From NCBI RefSeq assembly GCF_014873765.1, contig NZ_JADBGG010000002.1, positions 124,001-188,000 on the forward strand: DNA of 64,000 nucleotides, in the 5' to 3' direction. Of this stretch, positions 39,181-48,885 are shown one piece after another. Both the position numbers and the translations under genes were made by a program. The stretch comes from Desulfomicrobium macestii (GTDB taxonomy: Bacteria > Desulfobacterota > Desulfovibrionia > Desulfovibrionales > Desulfomicrobiaceae). The notes under the pieces are model-generated. The model saw nothing but the letters and a program-made list of their open reading frames with translations. It had not been told where the DNA came from and did no database searches. Numbering within the stretch: the first letter of the stretch is position 1; each line of letters starts with the position of its first letter.

Positions 39181-42069
39181 CTAGATGGTCCGGGCTTCCT
39201 CGACCAGTTCAAAGGCTTCGATGATATCTCCGGACTTGATATCATTGAAGTTCTCCAGGCCCGCACCGCAGTCGTAGCCCTTGGTCACTTCCTTGGCGTC
39301 ATCCTTGAATCGCTTCAGGGAGCTGAGCTTGCCGGTGTAGATGACCACACCGTCGCGCAGCAGACGGACGTTGGCGTTGCGCTTGAGCTTGCCGTCACTG
39401 ACCATGCAGCCTGCGATATTGCCGATCTTTGGCACGCTGAATACCTGCTGCACGTCGGCCTGGCCGAGGTACACTTCCTTGATGTCGGGAGAGAGCATGC
39501 CGGACATGGCCGCCTTGATGTCATCCACGAGCTTGTAGATGATGTCGTAGAAGCGGATGTCGACCTTTTCCTGCTCCGCCACTTCCTTGATCTTGGCCGT
39601 GGGACGGATGTTGAACCCGATGATGAGGGCGTTGGAGGCCGATGCCAGCAGAATGTCGGATTCAGTGATGGCCCCGGCGCCGCCATGGATGAGGGCGATC
39701 TTGATCTCGTCCGTGGACAGCTTGCGCAAGGCCTCGGAGATTGCTTCAAGGGAGCCCTGCACGTCGGCTTTCAAGAGCAGGTTCAGGTTCTGGGCCTCTT
39801 CGCCGGCCTTGGTGGCCAGGAAGCTTTCGAGGGTGACCTTGGATTCCTTGGCCAGTTCCTTGTCGCGATGCTTGACGCGGCGTTCTTCGGCGATCTTGCG
39901 GGCAACCTTCTCGTCCTTGACGATGACGAACTCGTCGCCTGCTTCGGGGATGCCTTCAAAACCCTGGATCTCCGTCGGGATGGCCGGTCCGGCGGTCTTG
40001 ATCTGTCGGCCCTGGTCATCGAACATGGCGCGGACCTTGCCACTGATCAGGCCGCACACGAAGGCGTCGCCCTGGGTGATCTGGCCTTCCTGGATGAGAA
40101 CCGTGCCCACGGGGCCGCGGCCCTTGTCCAGCTTGGCTTCGACCACGTGGCCGCGGCCGGGCTTGTCCGGGTTGGCCTTGAGGTCGAGCACTTCGGCCTG
40201 CAGCAGGATAAGTTCGAGCAATTCGTCCAGGCCTTCGCGCTTCTTGGCGGAGACGTGGGCGAAGATGGTATCGCCGCCCCAGTCCTCGGGCATGAGTCCA
40301 AGATCGGACAGTTCGCGCTTGACGCGGTCGGGGTCGGCCCCTTCCTTGTCCATCTTGTTCACGGCCACGACGATGGGCACGCCCGCCGCCTTGGAGTGGC
40401 TGACGGCTTCCTTGGTCTGCTCCATGACGCCGTCATCGGCGGCCACGACCAGGACGACGATGTCCGTGACCTTGGCGCCACGGGCGCGCATGGTGGTGAA
40501 CGCCTCATGGCCGGGGGTGTCCAGGAAGACGATCTCGCCGCGTGACGTGGCCACGTGGTAGGCGCCGATGTGCTGGGTGATGCCGCCGGCTTCGCCCGAT
40601 GCCACGCTGGTGGAGCGGATGGCGTCCAGGAGCGAGGTCTTGCCGTGGTCGACGTGGCCCATGATGGTCACGACAGGGGGACGGGGCTTCAAGTCCTCGG
40701 CCTTGTCGGCCTCCTTGGGCAGCAGGAAGTCGTCTTCGGAGAATCCGGCCCTTTCCACTTCATATTTGAATTCGGCAGCCAGGAGCAGGGCCGTGTCGAA
40801 ATCCAGGGACTGGTTGATGGTGGCCATCACACCCAGGGAAAAGAGCTTTTTGATCAGGTCCTGGGCCTTGATGCCCATCTGATGGGCCAGGTCGGTCAGC
40901 CTGATGGTGTCGTCGATGCGAATCTTGCGCTTGGACGCCTTGAGCGGCTGCGTGTTCTGTGCCTGGGCCCGGGCTCCACCGGCTCTGCGAGCCTCGGCAC
41001 GCTGGGCCTTCTTGCCCTTGCCCATGGAGAATTCTTCCTTGCGGTACAGATCGGCTGCCTCCACCGTGCGGCGACCCTTCTTTTTCTTGCCGCGGCTGTC
41101 CTTGGTACCCTCGGTTTCAGGGGCGGGACGTGGCGGAGCTCCGAGGTTGGCCGGTCCGGAGGGACGCGGAGCGCTCGGGCGCTGACCACCGGGGCCGCCG
41201 GGGCCACCTGGGCCGGAAGGACGTCCGCCCGGTCCGGAGGGACGCGGGGTATAGCCTGCCGGACCCATGGGGCGCGCTGCCGGTCCCATGGGACGAACCG
41301 GCTGGCCGTCCACGCGGGTGTCGGGAAATTCGACGATGGTGGGCCGGGAGATGATCTTGACCTGAACGGACGGAGGAGCGGGCTTGGCTTTTTTGGTCTT
41401 CTTGCGGGCGCGCTTGGCTTCCTCGGACTCGCCTTCGGTTTCCGCGGTTGTCTCGTCTCCGGCTTCACCGGGAGTCTCGGCAGGTGCCTGAACGGTCTTT
41501 TCGGCGGTTGCGGCATCGGCATCGGCCGATTCAGCGGCCACCGGCTCGGCAGGGACCTCTTCGACGGAAACCGGAGCTTCGGCGATCGGAGCCTCGGCCA
41601 CAGGCGTCTCTTCCTTCGCGGATTCCTCGGGCGCGGCCTTGGCGCTGGAGACTTCCTCGATGATGCGCGCCGGGGTGACGATGACCGCCCTCGAAGGCTT
41701 GCGCGCCGTGGACTTCTCGGTCGCCTCGGCCGTTTCAGTCACAGTCTTGGCTGGCGCTTCTGCCGGGGTCTCGGCGGGAGTTCCGTCCTTGGGCTGTGCT
41801 TCGCCGTCCGTTTCCGGGGTTTCGGCCTCGGCGGCAGAGACCTTGTGCCGCTTGCGCACGATGACGCCAGAGGTGGCGCGCGTGTCCACGACCTGGGGCG
41901 CGGCGGCCCGGTTCTGGTGGTGATTGCGGACCTGTCCGACTTCTTCGTCGGTCAGGCTGCTCATATGGCTCTTGGCCGGGATTTTGAGTTCCCGCAATAA
42001 CGTCATCAAATCCTTGCTGGAGATATCAAGCTCCGTGGCAAGGTCTCTCACCCGCAATCTAGTGGACAT
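39181..42069 (-). CDS. infB: Translation initiation factor IF-2
   Basis: A 962-aa GTPase that brings initiator tRNA to the 30S subunit. The G domain has the P-loop [27 protein letters not shown] and the SAKK motif; domains II-IV follow with [39 protein letters not shown] and [23 protein letters not shown], ending near the usual C-terminus. The N-terminal region is a long Ala/Glu/Pro-rich stretch (about residues 70-240) followed by a Gly/Pro/Ser-rich segment with repeated RPMGPA and RPSGPGG units, typical of the flexible IF-2 N-terminus. [22 protein letters not shown] starts the N-terminal helical domain. Start at 42069 overlaps ylxR by 11 bases. Confidence 0.98.
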   Translation of the reverse strand: MSTRLRVRDLATELDISSKDLMTLLRELKIPAKSHMSSLTDEEVGQVRNHHQNRAAAPQVVDTRATSGVIVRKRHKVSAAEAETPETDGEAQPKDGTPAETPAEAPAKTVTETAEATEKSTARKPSRAVIVTPARIIEEVSSAKAAPEESAKEETPVAEAPIAEAPVSVEEVPAEPVAAESADADAATAEKTVQAPAETPGEAGDETTAETEGESEEAKRARKKTKKAKPAPPSVQVKIISRPTIVEFPDTRVDGQPVRPMGPAARPMGPAGYTPRPSGPGGRPSGPGGPGGPGGQRPSAPRPSGPANLGAPPRPAPETEGTKDSRGKKKKGRRTVEAADLYRKEEFSMGKGKKAQRAEARRAGGARAQAQNTQPLKASKRKIRIDDTIRLTDLAHQMGIKAQDLIKKLFSLGVMATINQSLDFDTALLLAAEFKYEVERAGFSEDDFLLPKEADKAEDLKPRPPVVTIMGHVDHGKTSLLDAIRSTSVASGEAGGITQHIGAYHVATSRGEIVFLDTPGHEAFTTMRARGAKVTDIVVLVVAADDGVMEQTKEAVSHSKAAGVPIVVAVNKMDKEGADPDRVKRELSDLGLMPEDWGGDTIFAHVSAKKREGLDELLELILLQAEVLDLKANPDKPGRGHVVEAKLDKGRGPVGTVLIQEGQITQGDAFVCGLISGKVRAMFDDQGRQIKTAGPAIPTEIQGFEGIPEAGDEFVIVKDEKVARKIAEERRVKHRDKELAKESKVTLESFLATKAGEEAQNLNLLLKADVQGSLEAISEALRKLSTDEIKIALIHGGAGAITESDILLASASNALIIGFNIRPTAKIKEVAEQEKVDIRFYDIIYKLVDDIKAAMSGMLSPDIKEVYLGQADVQQVFSVPKIGNIAGCMVSDGKLKRNANVRLLRDGVVIYTGKLSSLKRFKDDAKEVTKGYDCGAGLENFNDIKSGDIIEAFELVEEARTI

Positions 42070-42316
42070 GCCCAACCCCCTTACATTTCTTCTGCCAGCC
42101 CTTGAATCGCTCGAATTTGTTCCGGCACGCCGCATCGCGGCAAAGATAAAAACCCCGTCCCGGTGTTTTTCCGGTGCTGTCAGCGGTCAGAGTGAGCTCT
42201 CCGTGAACAGGGCAGGTAAATCTATATAGTTCTTCTTTGGAAAAGCGCTGCCTGCAAATCACGCACATGCGTATAGGCCCTTGCGCGCAGGCGGTCTTGT
42301 CGTCCGCTGGGATCAT
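42059..42316 (-). CDS. ylxR: YlxR-type RNA-binding protein (DUF448)
   Basis: An 85-aa protein with [12 protein letters not shown] at the start and [16 protein letters not shown] in the middle, the hallmark DUF448/YlxR Cys pattern. YlxR proteins are found between nusA and infB almost everywhere and bind RNA or nucleoid; reported roles include regulation of gene expression and RNase P interaction in some species. Here it is exactly between nusA and infB: its start abuts the nusA stop and its end overlaps infB by 11 bases. Confidence 0.92.
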   Translation of the reverse strand: MIPADDKTACAQGPIRMCVICRQRFSKEELYRFTCPVHGELTLTADSTGKTPGRGFYLCRDAACRNKFERFKGWQKKCKGVGHVH

Positions 42317-43642
42317 CTATGCTTCGTCTCCGTCCGCGTAATCAGCATCTTCCCCTTCGACCGCGCCTTTTGTTTCCGATTCCTCGGATTCTTCCGGGGT
42401 TTCTTCCCGGTTCTGGCTGATGAGGAGGTTCAATGCTCCGCGCAGGGCGCCGATGTTTTCTTCACTGATGCCCTGGATGTCGAGCAATTGCTCGTTGGTG
42501 CAGGCGGCCATGGCTTCAAGGGAATCGAAGCCGGCTTCGGTGAAGTCCGCAACGGAGACCTGGGCCGCGCTAGCCAGCTGTTCCAGCAGGTGGCGGTTCT
42601 TGTGCACCTTGTTGAAGCGGCTGTTGGTGAAAATGTCGATCTTCCAACCCAGAAGCTTGGCCGCGAGCTTGACGTTCTGGCCCTTCTTGCCGATGGCCGG
42701 GGTCAGCTGATCCTCGGGTACCACGACTTCCAGGGATTTTTCCTCGTCGTCGATGGCGATCTTGGAGATGCGTGCCGGGGACAGGGCGTTGGCCGCGTAG
42801 GTGGCGATGTCCGGGCTCCAGAGCACGATGTCGATGCGCTCGCCGCGCAGTTCCTGCACGATGCTGTGGATGCGCGAGCCGCGGATGCCGACGCAGGCGC
42901 CGACCGGGTCGACGTTGGAATCCTGGGACAGGACGGTGACCTTGGCGCGCAGGCCCGGGTCACGGGCCACGCCCATGATGTTCACGGTGCCGTCGGCCAC
43001 TTCGGGCACTTCACGGCGGAAAAGGGCGGTCATGTACTCGGGATCGGAACGGGTGATGATGATCTGCGGCCCGCGTCCTTCCTTGCGTACGTCGATGATG
43101 AGTCCCTCGACCCGGTCGCCCTGACGGAAGCGTTCACGCGGGATCTGCTTGTCCTTGGGCAGGAGGGCCTCGGTCCGGCCGAGGTTGATGATCCAGCCGG
43201 AACGGTCACGACGCTGGATGATGCCGCTGACGATCTCGCCTTTGCGGTTCTTGTATTCCTCGAAGATGATTTCCTGTTCGGCGTCGCGCATGCGCTGGAT
43301 GATGACCTGCTTGGCGCTCTGGGCGGCGATGCGGCCAAGATCCTCGACCTGCAGGCGAAATCCGATGGCGTCGTCAAGCTCGACGTTGGGGTCGTGCTTG
43401 ACTGCTTCGACCATGAGAATCTCCGTGTCGGGATCCTCGACCTCTTCGACCACGATTTTGAACTGGTAGACTTCGATCTCGCCGGTCTCTTCATTGAAGG
43501 TGACCTCGATATCCATCTTGTCACCGTATTTTTTGGTCACGGAGGCCCGAATGGCTTCTTCCAGTGTGTCGATCAGCATTTCACGGTCGATGCCCTTGTC
43601 CTTGCTGATCTGGTCGATGGCTTTTTTGAGTTCCAAATTCAT
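42317..43642 (-). CDS. nusA: Transcription termination/antitermination factor NusA
   Basis: A 441-aa RNA-polymerase-binding factor. The N-terminal domain starts NLELKKAIDQISKDKGIDREMLIDTLEEAIRASVTKKYG; an S1 domain follows (GEIVSGIIQRRDRSGWIINLGRTEALLPKDKQIPRE), then two KH domains (VACVGIRGSRIHSIVQELRGERIDIV-type GACVGIRGSRI, and VPEDQLTPAIGKKGQNVKLAAKLLGWKIDI). The C-terminus carries one helix-hairpin-helix-like repeat and an acidic tail, shorter than in E. coli where two repeats are present. It abuts ylxR. Confidence 0.97.
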   Translation of the reverse strand: MNLELKKAIDQISKDKGIDREMLIDTLEEAIRASVTKKYGDKMDIEVTFNEETGEIEVYQFKIVVEEVEDPDTEILMVEAVKHDPNVELDDAIGFRLQVEDLGRIAAQSAKQVIIQRMRDAEQEIIFEEYKNRKGEIVSGIIQRRDRSGWIINLGRTEALLPKDKQIPRERFRQGDRVEGLIIDVRKEGRGPQIIITRSDPEYMTALFRREVPEVADGTVNIMGVARDPGLRAKVTVLSQDSNVDPVGACVGIRGSRIHSIVQELRGERIDIVLWSPDIATYAANALSPARISKIAIDDEEKSLEVVVPEDQLTPAIGKKGQNVKLAAKLLGWKIDIFTNSRFNKVHKNRHLLEQLASAAQVSVADFTEAGFDSLEAMAACTNEQLLDIQGISEENIGALRGALNLLISQNREETPEESEESETKGAVEGEDADYADGDEA

Positions 43643-43690
43643 GAACGTCCTCCGTTCTCCGTGCGGAAACAACCCGCCGTATTCCGAAAT

Positions 43691-44179
43691 TTATCGTTTC
43701 TTGCCCTGATCAAAGGGCTCGTAGACGAGGTTGGCCTTGCCCACATCGTCCCAGTTCAATTCAAATGTATTGCTGTCGTCGGTCAGCGTAAACATGGGCG
43801 GTTCGACACCGAGCAGACGCCCCTTGAAATTTTTTCTGCCCTCAAGCGGGTTTTCCATGCGGATGCGCACCGTCTGCCCCACATGGGCCTGCAGCTGCTC
43901 CAAGGAGAAAAACGGCCGCTCAAGGCCGGGCGAGGACACTTCCAGTGTGAATGCTCCGGGAATGATGTCCTCCACGTCCAGGGCCAGGCTCAGATGTCTG
44001 CTGACCTCCGAGCATTCGTCGATGCCGACCCCGTGTTCGGAGTCCAGATAGACCCGTACGATCTTGTGCCGTCCCCCGGCCGCGAAAAGCAGGTCGATGC
44101 CCCAGACTTCGAGGTCCCGGGCCTGACACAGGGGAGTCACCATTTCCATGAGCCGCGCGTGTATTTCGTTTTTGTCCAT
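43691..44179 (-). CDS. rimP: Ribosome maturation factor RimP
   Basis: A 162-aa factor for 30S subunit maturation. Motifs: PLCQARDLEVWGIDLLFAAGGRHKIVRVYLDSEHGVGIDECSEVSRHLSLALD, then GAFTLEVSSPGLERPFFSLEQLQAHVG and a C-terminal Sm-like domain (FKGRLLGVEPPMFTL). It starts the protein-coding part of the nusA-pnp operon, downstream of tRNA-Gly and its terminator. Confidence 0.95.
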   Translation of the reverse strand: MDKNEIHARLMEMVTPLCQARDLEVWGIDLLFAAGGRHKIVRVYLDSEHGVGIDECSEVSRHLSLALDVEDIIPGAFTLEVSSPGLERPFFSLEQLQAHVGQTVRIRMENPLEGRKNFKGRLLGVEPPMFTLTDDSNTFELNWDDVGKANLVYEPFDQGKKR

Positions 44180-44195
44180 CTTATAAGCCTATCGG

Positions 44196-44227
44196 AAAAA
44201 AAAAGGTGGACCACGAAAAGGCCCACC
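44196..44227 (-). terminator. Terminator after tRNA-Gly
   Basis: On the minus strand GGTGGGCC and GGTCCACC (44227-44220 and 44212-44205) form an 8-bp stem with one mismatch, followed by nine T residues (44204-44196). It separates the tRNA from rimP, so the tRNA transcript can end here or partly read through into the operon. Confidence 0.85.
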
Positions 44228-44267
44228 CCCATCAGCTACCGAAAATCAGTATGACCACATACAGGAG

Positions 44268-44342
44268 TGGAGCGGGTGACGAGGGTCGAACTCGCGACTC
44301 CAAGCTTGGGAAGCTTGTACTCTGCCATTGAGCTACACCCGC
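44268..44342 (-). tRNA. tRNA-Gly (anticodon CCC)
   Basis: A complete 75-base cloverleaf including an encoded CCA end. The acceptor stem GCGGGTG/CACCCGC is perfect; the D-arm is GCTC/GAGT, the anticodon stem CAAGC/GCTTG with loop TTCCCAA (anticodon CCC), and the T-arm is GCGAG-TTCGACC-CTCGT. Discriminator base is T. It reads GGG codons. Its place just before rimP is the position of metY (initiator tRNA) in E. coli. Confidence 0.95.
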
Positions 44343-44434
44343 TCTGCAACCGTTTCCCTTGCATGAGTGGGGGGATGGCAGTCAAGTGTTTTTTTCCCGT
44401 GGCCCTTGTGAACCCGGCGATCATGCATTTCAAG

Positions 44435-44450
44435 TGGCCTGGTATTTGCT
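44435..44450 (+). promoter_or_regulatory. Candidate sigma-54 promoter of the flgF operon
   Basis: TGGCCTGGTATTTGCT matches the consensus TGGC-N7-TTGCW: the GG (44436-44437) and GC (44448-44449) are separated by exactly 10 bases. Transcription would start near 44461, about 18 bases before the flgF ATG at 44479; ACCAAGGAGGACC is the ribosome-binding site. Confidence 0.78.
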
Positions 44451-44478
44451 CAATGAGCGTTACCAAGGAGGACCCCCC

Positions 44479-45255
44479 ATGCAAGACAGCAGTTATAGCG
44501 CCGTATTCGGGGCTCTTACACAGCAACATCGACTGGATAGCATCGCCAATAATTTGGCTAACGTGAACACCACGGGTTTCAAGAGCGAAAAACTGGCCTT
44601 TCGGGATACCTTTCGCCGCTATGCCCATGACATGGTCGACCCTAACACCACTCTGAACGAGAAGGTACCCTGGCCGCAGCCCAATCTTTTGGCGCAGCCC
44701 AGGATTTCCGAGGCGGTCATCGACATGTCCCAGGGACCAATGAAGAGCACGGGCAACCCGCTTGACCTGGCCATCGCAGGGGACGGTTTTTTCCGGGTCC
44801 AGACGCCCGAAGGGGAATTCCTGACCCGTCAGGGCGTGTACCATCGCTCGGCCGAGGGTTTTGTCGTGGACGCCCACGGCAATCAGCTCCTGGGCCAGGG
44901 CGGCCCCCTGCAGATAGCGGAAGGGGGAGCCGTGCTGGTTGACGCCGACGGCGGGTTCTCCGTTGACGGCGAACTTGTCGATACCATCGATCTGGTTCGC
45001 GTCGAGGACCCTCGCGTTCTGGAAAAGGTGGGCAATTCCCTGCTGCGCATCCGCCCGGGTGCGGAGGCACAGGCCATCCCGGCCGAGGATTCTACCGTGG
45101 AGCAGGGCTTTCTGGAGGCGGCCAACGTGAACGTGGTCTCGGAGATGGTCAACATGATCGAGGCCATGCGTGCTTTCGAGGCCTACCAGAAGATGATCAG
45201 CGGCTCGTTCGAGCAGGACAAGAAGGCCATCGCAGAGGTCGGTGCGCCCAGATAA
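44479..45255 (+). CDS. flgF: Flagellar basal-body rod protein FlgF
   Basis: A 258-aa rod subunit of the FlgF/FlgG family. The N-terminal SSYSAVFGALTQQHRLDSIANNLANVNTTGFKSEKLAF and C-terminal QGFLEAANVNVVSEMVNMIEAMRAFEAYQKMI are typical; GNPLDLAIAGDGFFRVQTPEGEFLTRQG is the central hook-rod motif. Unlike the following flgG, the body lacks the classical FlgG start TSASGM, which supports FlgF. The ATG at 44479 is right after AAGGAGGACCCCCC; the frame is open 40 codons upstream without a site. First gene of flgFGAHIJ. Confidence 0.93.
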   Translation: MQDSSYSAVFGALTQQHRLDSIANNLANVNTTGFKSEKLAFRDTFRRYAHDMVDPNTTLNEKVPWPQPNLLAQPRISEAVIDMSQGPMKSTGNPLDLAIAGDGFFRVQTPEGEFLTRQGVYHRSAEGFVVDAHGNQLLGQGGPLQIAEGGAVLVDADGGFSVDGELVDTIDLVRVEDPRVLEKVGNSLLRIRPGAEAQAIPAEDSTVEQGFLEAANVNVVSEMVNMIEAMRAFEAYQKMISGSFEQDKKAIAEVGAPR

Positions 45256-45332
45256 TATCCCTAGGCTTGCCGCCCGCGACCTGATCGCGGGACGCAGGAT
45301 GGGCGCGGGTGATCCCGCAAGGAGAAGAAGAT

Positions 45333-46115
45333 ATGATTCGCGCTTTATGGACCAGCGCCTCGGGCATGATCGCCCAGCAGCTCAATCTCGATGTCACGGC
45401 CAATAACCTGGCCAACGTGAACACCACCGGGTTCAAGAAGAACAGGGCCGAGTTCGAGGATCTCATGTACCAGAACATGAAGATCGCGGGCTCTTCAAAC
45501 CAGGAAGGCGATCGCCTGCCCGTGGGCATGCAGGTCGGCATGGGCGTGCGGCCCGTGTCCGTGCACAAGATATTTTCGCAGGGCGATTTCCAGAATACGG
45601 GCAACCAGCTCGATCTGGTCATTGAGGGCGACGGGTTTTTCCGCGTCGATCGCAGCGGCGAGGAGTCCTACACCAGAAGCGGCGCCTTCAAGCTCGACAG
45701 CGACGGACGCATCGTGACCGACAACGGGCACCCCCTGCAGCCTGAATTCATCGTCCCGCCAGAGACGCAGAACATCGTCGTGACCGAGGACGGCCGTCTG
45801 ACCTGCGTGGACAAGGCCGGAGCGGAGATCGCCGGCACGGACATTCCGGTCTACACCTTCGTCAACCCTGCCGGTCTCAAGGCCATGGGGCGCAACCTCT
45901 ATGTGCAGACCGACGGATCCGGCGAGGCGGTGGAGAGTGTGCCCGGAGAGAACAATGCCGGCACCCTGGCCCAGGGATTTCTGGAGATGTCGAACGTTGA
46001 GATCGTGGAAGAGATGGTCAACATGATCGTGGGCCAGCGCGCCTACGAGGCCAACTCCAAGTCCATCACCACGGCCGACACGATGCTGCAGACCGCCAAT
46101 CAGCTGAAGAGGTAG
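45333..46115 (+). CDS. flgG: Flagellar distal rod protein FlgG
   Basis: A 260-aa rod protein. IRALWTSASGMIAQQLNLDVTANNLANVNTTGFKKNRAEFEDLMYQ, GNQLDLVIEGDGFFRVDRSGEESYTRSGAFKLDSDGRIVTDNGHPLQP and EMSNVEIVEEMVNMIVGQRAYEANSKSITTADTMLQTANQLKR are nearly canonical. CAAGGAGAAGAAGAT precedes the ATG at 45333. flgA follows after 3 bases. Confidence 0.97.
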   Translation: MIRALWTSASGMIAQQLNLDVTANNLANVNTTGFKKNRAEFEDLMYQNMKIAGSSNQEGDRLPVGMQVGMGVRPVSVHKIFSQGDFQNTGNQLDLVIEGDGFFRVDRSGEESYTRSGAFKLDSDGRIVTDNGHPLQPEFIVPPETQNIVVTEDGRLTCVDKAGAEIAGTDIPVYTFVNPAGLKAMGRNLYVQTDGSGEAVESVPGENNAGTLAQGFLEMSNVEIVEEMVNMIVGQRAYEANSKSITTADTMLQTANQLKR

Positions 46116-46118
46116 CTC

Positions 46119-47069
46119 ATGCGTTTTTTCGTGGCTCTGTTCGTTCTTCTGCTCTGTCCCTGCTTGGCCGTGGCCCAGGGCCGGCTGATCGTGGCCGGGG
46201 CCGTGTGCGTGGACGGACCGGCCATCACCCTGAACGATCTGGCCCGCGCCGAGGGCGAGGACGCCAAGGCCATCCTGGCAGGCATCGGAACTGTACCACT
46301 TTTGGCCTCTCCCAAATTCGATGGTGCAAGGGCCAACCTCAATGGGGCCAGGCTCCGGGATCTGATCGTGCAGCGCTTCGGGACGGCCCTGCCGTCCGTG
46401 GACGTTCCCGATCAGGTTCAGGTCCAGCGCGGGGGACAGGTGCTCAGCTCCCTGTCCCTGCGGCCGGCCATCGACAAAATTTTGACGAATGCACTGGCCC
46501 ATCACGGGGGCGAAGTGGAAATCCGCGAGTATCGCATGGCGGACTATCTCTTTCTTCCGGAAAAGGAGCCGATTCAGGTCCGTGTCATTCCCGTGGGCAC
46601 TCCCGCGCCGGGGCGGATCAGCCTGCGCCTTGAGGCCGTGACCGAGGACGGGCGCCCGGTGCAGAGCTTCACGGGCACGGTTTTCGCCGATGTCTGGAAG
46701 ACCGTGCCTTGCGCCGCCCGCGTCCTGAACAGGGGCGACATCCTGGAGCCGGGCCTGGTGGGCTTTGCGCGCAAGAATCTGGCTTACATGGCGCGAGCGC
46801 CCTGGGATGGAGGCAATCTGCCCCTGCGCATGACCGCGGCGGTGGGCGAGGGGCAGGTCATCAGTGCCGACGCGGTGGAATTCATTCCCGTGGTGGCCAA
46901 GGGGCAGATTTTGACCCTTGTCTATGCGGGGCAGACACTCAAATTGACCGTGCCGGTCGAAAGTCTCGAGGACGGCGGCATCGGCAACACCATCCGGGTC
47001 CGAAACATGCAAAGCCGCAGAGTGGTGGCCGCGCAGGTTGTCGACGCAGAAACGGTGCGTGTGCCGTAG
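46119..47069 (+). CDS. flgA: Flagellar P-ring assembly protein FlgA
   Basis: A 316-aa periplasmic chaperone for P-ring assembly. The first 20 residues (RFFVALFVLLLCPCLAVAQG) are a signal peptide. The C-terminal SAF/ChapFlgA domain shows CAARVLNRGDILEPGLVGFARKNLA, AVGEGQVISADAVEFIPVVAKGQILTLVYAGQTLKLTVPVESLEDGGIGNTIRVRN and RRVVAAQVVDAETV, the FlgA pattern. It is longer than many FlgA (about 220 aa) because of an extra N-terminal domain of about 150 residues, as in other Desulfovibrionales. Confidence 0.93.
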   Translation: MRFFVALFVLLLCPCLAVAQGRLIVAGAVCVDGPAITLNDLARAEGEDAKAILAGIGTVPLLASPKFDGARANLNGARLRDLIVQRFGTALPSVDVPDQVQVQRGGQVLSSLSLRPAIDKILTNALAHHGGEVEIREYRMADYLFLPEKEPIQVRVIPVGTPAPGRISLRLEAVTEDGRPVQSFTGTVFADVWKTVPCAARVLNRGDILEPGLVGFARKNLAYMARAPWDGGNLPLRMTAAVGEGQVISADAVEFIPVVAKGQILTLVYAGQTLKLTVPVESLEDGGIGNTIRVRNMQSRRVVAAQVVDAETVRVP

Positions 47070-47082
47070 GCTGGGAGGAAAT

Positions 47083-47772
47083 ATGCAGAAAAAATTCTTT
47101 ATGTTCACGCTGGCCGTGCTGGCCATGACCGGATGCCGGACCACAGGCCGTCCGCCCATGCCCGCGGCCGTGGTCACGCCTCCTCCCCAGGAGCGGGTGG
47201 CCGAGGCCCAAAATCCGGGTTCGCTCTTCGATCCGGACGGGGCGACCATGCTCTTTGCCGACGCCAGGGCCAAAAGGGTCGGCGACATCCTGCTCATCAA
47301 GGTCGTGGAGACCACGCTGTCCAAAAGCAAGGCTTCGACCACGGCCGACAGGGCGAGTTCCATGGATCTGGGCGTGAGCGCCTATCTGGGTCAAAAACAG
47401 CTGCCGTTGATTCCCGATGCGACCGTGGGACCAGAGTCCCTGGTCAGTGCCAAGTCCACCAGCGGATTCGAGGGCGACGGCGAAACCAAGCGCGAAAGTT
47501 CCCTTACCACCACCGTGGCCGCCCGGGTGACCCGGGTTCTTGGCGGCGGACTCATGGAAGTGGTCGGGGCCCGCGAGACGCGGGTCAACGGCGAGACCCA
47601 GATCGTGCTGGTGCAGGGTGTGGCCCGGGATCGAGACATCGACGCCGACAATACCATCATGTCCACCAGTCTGGCCGAAGCGCGCATCGAACTTTACGGC
47701 GAGGGCGTCCTGGCCGACAAACAACGCCCCGGGTGGCTTGCGAGGATACTTGACAATGTGTGGCCATTCTAA
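47083..47772 (+). CDS. flgH: Flagellar L-ring protein FlgH
   Basis: A 229-aa outer-membrane lipoprotein of the flagellar L-ring. The signal peptide ends in the lipobox LAMTGC. The mature protein contains [147 protein letters not shown], all canonical. GGGAGGAAAT precedes the ATG at 47083. Its end overlaps flgI by 17 bases. Confidence 0.97.
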   Translation: MQKKFFMFTLAVLAMTGCRTTGRPPMPAAVVTPPPQERVAEAQNPGSLFDPDGATMLFADARAKRVGDILLIKVVETTLSKSKASTTADRASSMDLGVSAYLGQKQLPLIPDATVGPESLVSAKSTSGFEGDGETKRESSLTTTVAARVTRVLGGGLMEVVGARETRVNGETQIVLVQGVARDRDIDADNTIMSTSLAEARIELYGEGVLADKQRPGWLARILDNVWPF

Positions 47773-48871
47773 AACCAGACGCTTCGCTTTCCTGCTTCTC
47801 GCCCTTGGCCTGACCATGGGCCTGGCCATGCCGGCCGGGGCCGTGCGTCTCAAGGATATCGCCAGCTTCGGCGGGGTGCGTTCCAACGATCTCGTCGGCT
47901 ACGGACTGGTGGTCGGCCTGCCGGGAACCGGAGACAAGAGCAGTTCGCAGTTCACGATCCAATCCATGGCCAATATGCTTGAAAACATGGGGGTCAAGGT
48001 CGACCGGGCAGCGCTCAAGCCCAAAAACGTCGCAGCGGTCATGGTCACGGTCAAGATGCCGGCTTCGGCCAGACCGGGGTCCCGGCTCGACGCGACAGTA
48101 TCCTCCGTGGGGGACGCGTCCTCGCTGCTTGGCGGCGTGCTGCTCATGACCCCGCTCAAGGGCATTGACGGCAGCATTTACGCCCTGTGCCAGGGCTCCC
48201 TGGCCGTGGGCGGGTTTTCGGCCGGAGGAGATGCGGCCACGGCGACCAAGAACATCACCACCGTGGGTCGCATCCCCGGCGGCGCGGTGGTCGAGCGCAG
48301 CGTGCCCTTCAGCTTCAATGAGCAAAAGGACATCACCATCCAGCTGGGCGTGGAGGATTTTTCCACGGCCAAGCAGGTCGCGGACAGCCTGAACAAGGCC
48401 ATCGGCGGCCAGTACGCCCACGCCCAGGACGCCTCTTCCATAAGGCTCGGAATTCCTCCCCAGTATCAGGGGAACATCGTCGCGCTCATGGCCTCTCTTG
48501 AGAATCTGGAAGTACAGCCCGACAGCCGGGCCAAGGTGGTTGTCGATGAAAAGACCGGCACCGTGGTTCTGGGTTCCAACGTCACCCTGTCCCGGGTTGC
48601 CGTTTCCCATGGCAACCTGAACGTGGTCGTGTCCGAGCAGCCCCAGGTTTCCCAGCCTGGAGCGTTCTCCCCGGGTCAGACGGCCATCACTCCGTCCACC
48701 GAGATCGGCGTGCGCGAAGAGCAGCGGAGACTCGTCCTCATGGCCGGGGCTTCCATCCAGGAGCTGGTCGATGGCCTGAACGCCATCGGCGCCACTCCCC
48801 GGGACCTCATTTCCATTCTGCGGACCATGAAATCGGCGGGCGCCCTGCATGCCGATCTTGAGGTCCTCTAG
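47756..48871 (+). CDS. flgI: Flagellar P-ring protein FlgI
   Basis: A 371-aa periplasmic P-ring subunit. A signal peptide ([21 protein letters not shown]) is followed by [51 protein letters not shown], typical FlgI, then [65 protein letters not shown] and a C-terminus ending in [24 protein letters not shown]. The ATG at 47756 lies inside the 3' end of flgH and follows GCGAGGATACTTGAC. Confidence 0.97.
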   Translation: MCGHSKTRRFAFLLLALGLTMGLAMPAGAVRLKDIASFGGVRSNDLVGYGLVVGLPGTGDKSSSQFTIQSMANMLENMGVKVDRAALKPKNVAAVMVTVKMPASARPGSRLDATVSSVGDASSLLGGVLLMTPLKGIDGSIYALCQGSLAVGGFSAGGDAATATKNITTVGRIPGGAVVERSVPFSFNEQKDITIQLGVEDFSTAKQVADSLNKAIGGQYAHAQDASSIRLGIPPQYQGNIVALMASLENLEVQPDSRAKVVVDEKTGTVVLGSNVTLSRVAVSHGNLNVVVSEQPQVSQPGAFSPGQTAITPSTEIGVREEQRRLVLMAGASIQELVDGLNAIGATPRDLISILRTMKSAGALHADLEVL

Positions 48872-48885
48872 CCAGCGGAGGCGGC

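Noticed and set aside
40555-42000. A 481-residue plus-strand open frame rich in Gly/Arg/Ser
   Set aside because: It mirrors the low-complexity N-terminal part of infB.
44268-44342. Anticodon TCC for the tRNA-Gly
   Set aside because: With the CAAGC/GCTTG stem the seven-base loop is TTCCCAA, which places CCC at positions 34-36.
45495-47363. A 622-residue minus-strand open frame
   Set aside because: It lies opposite flgG, flgA and flgH, which are certain; His/Gly/Asp-rich composition is that of a shadow frame.
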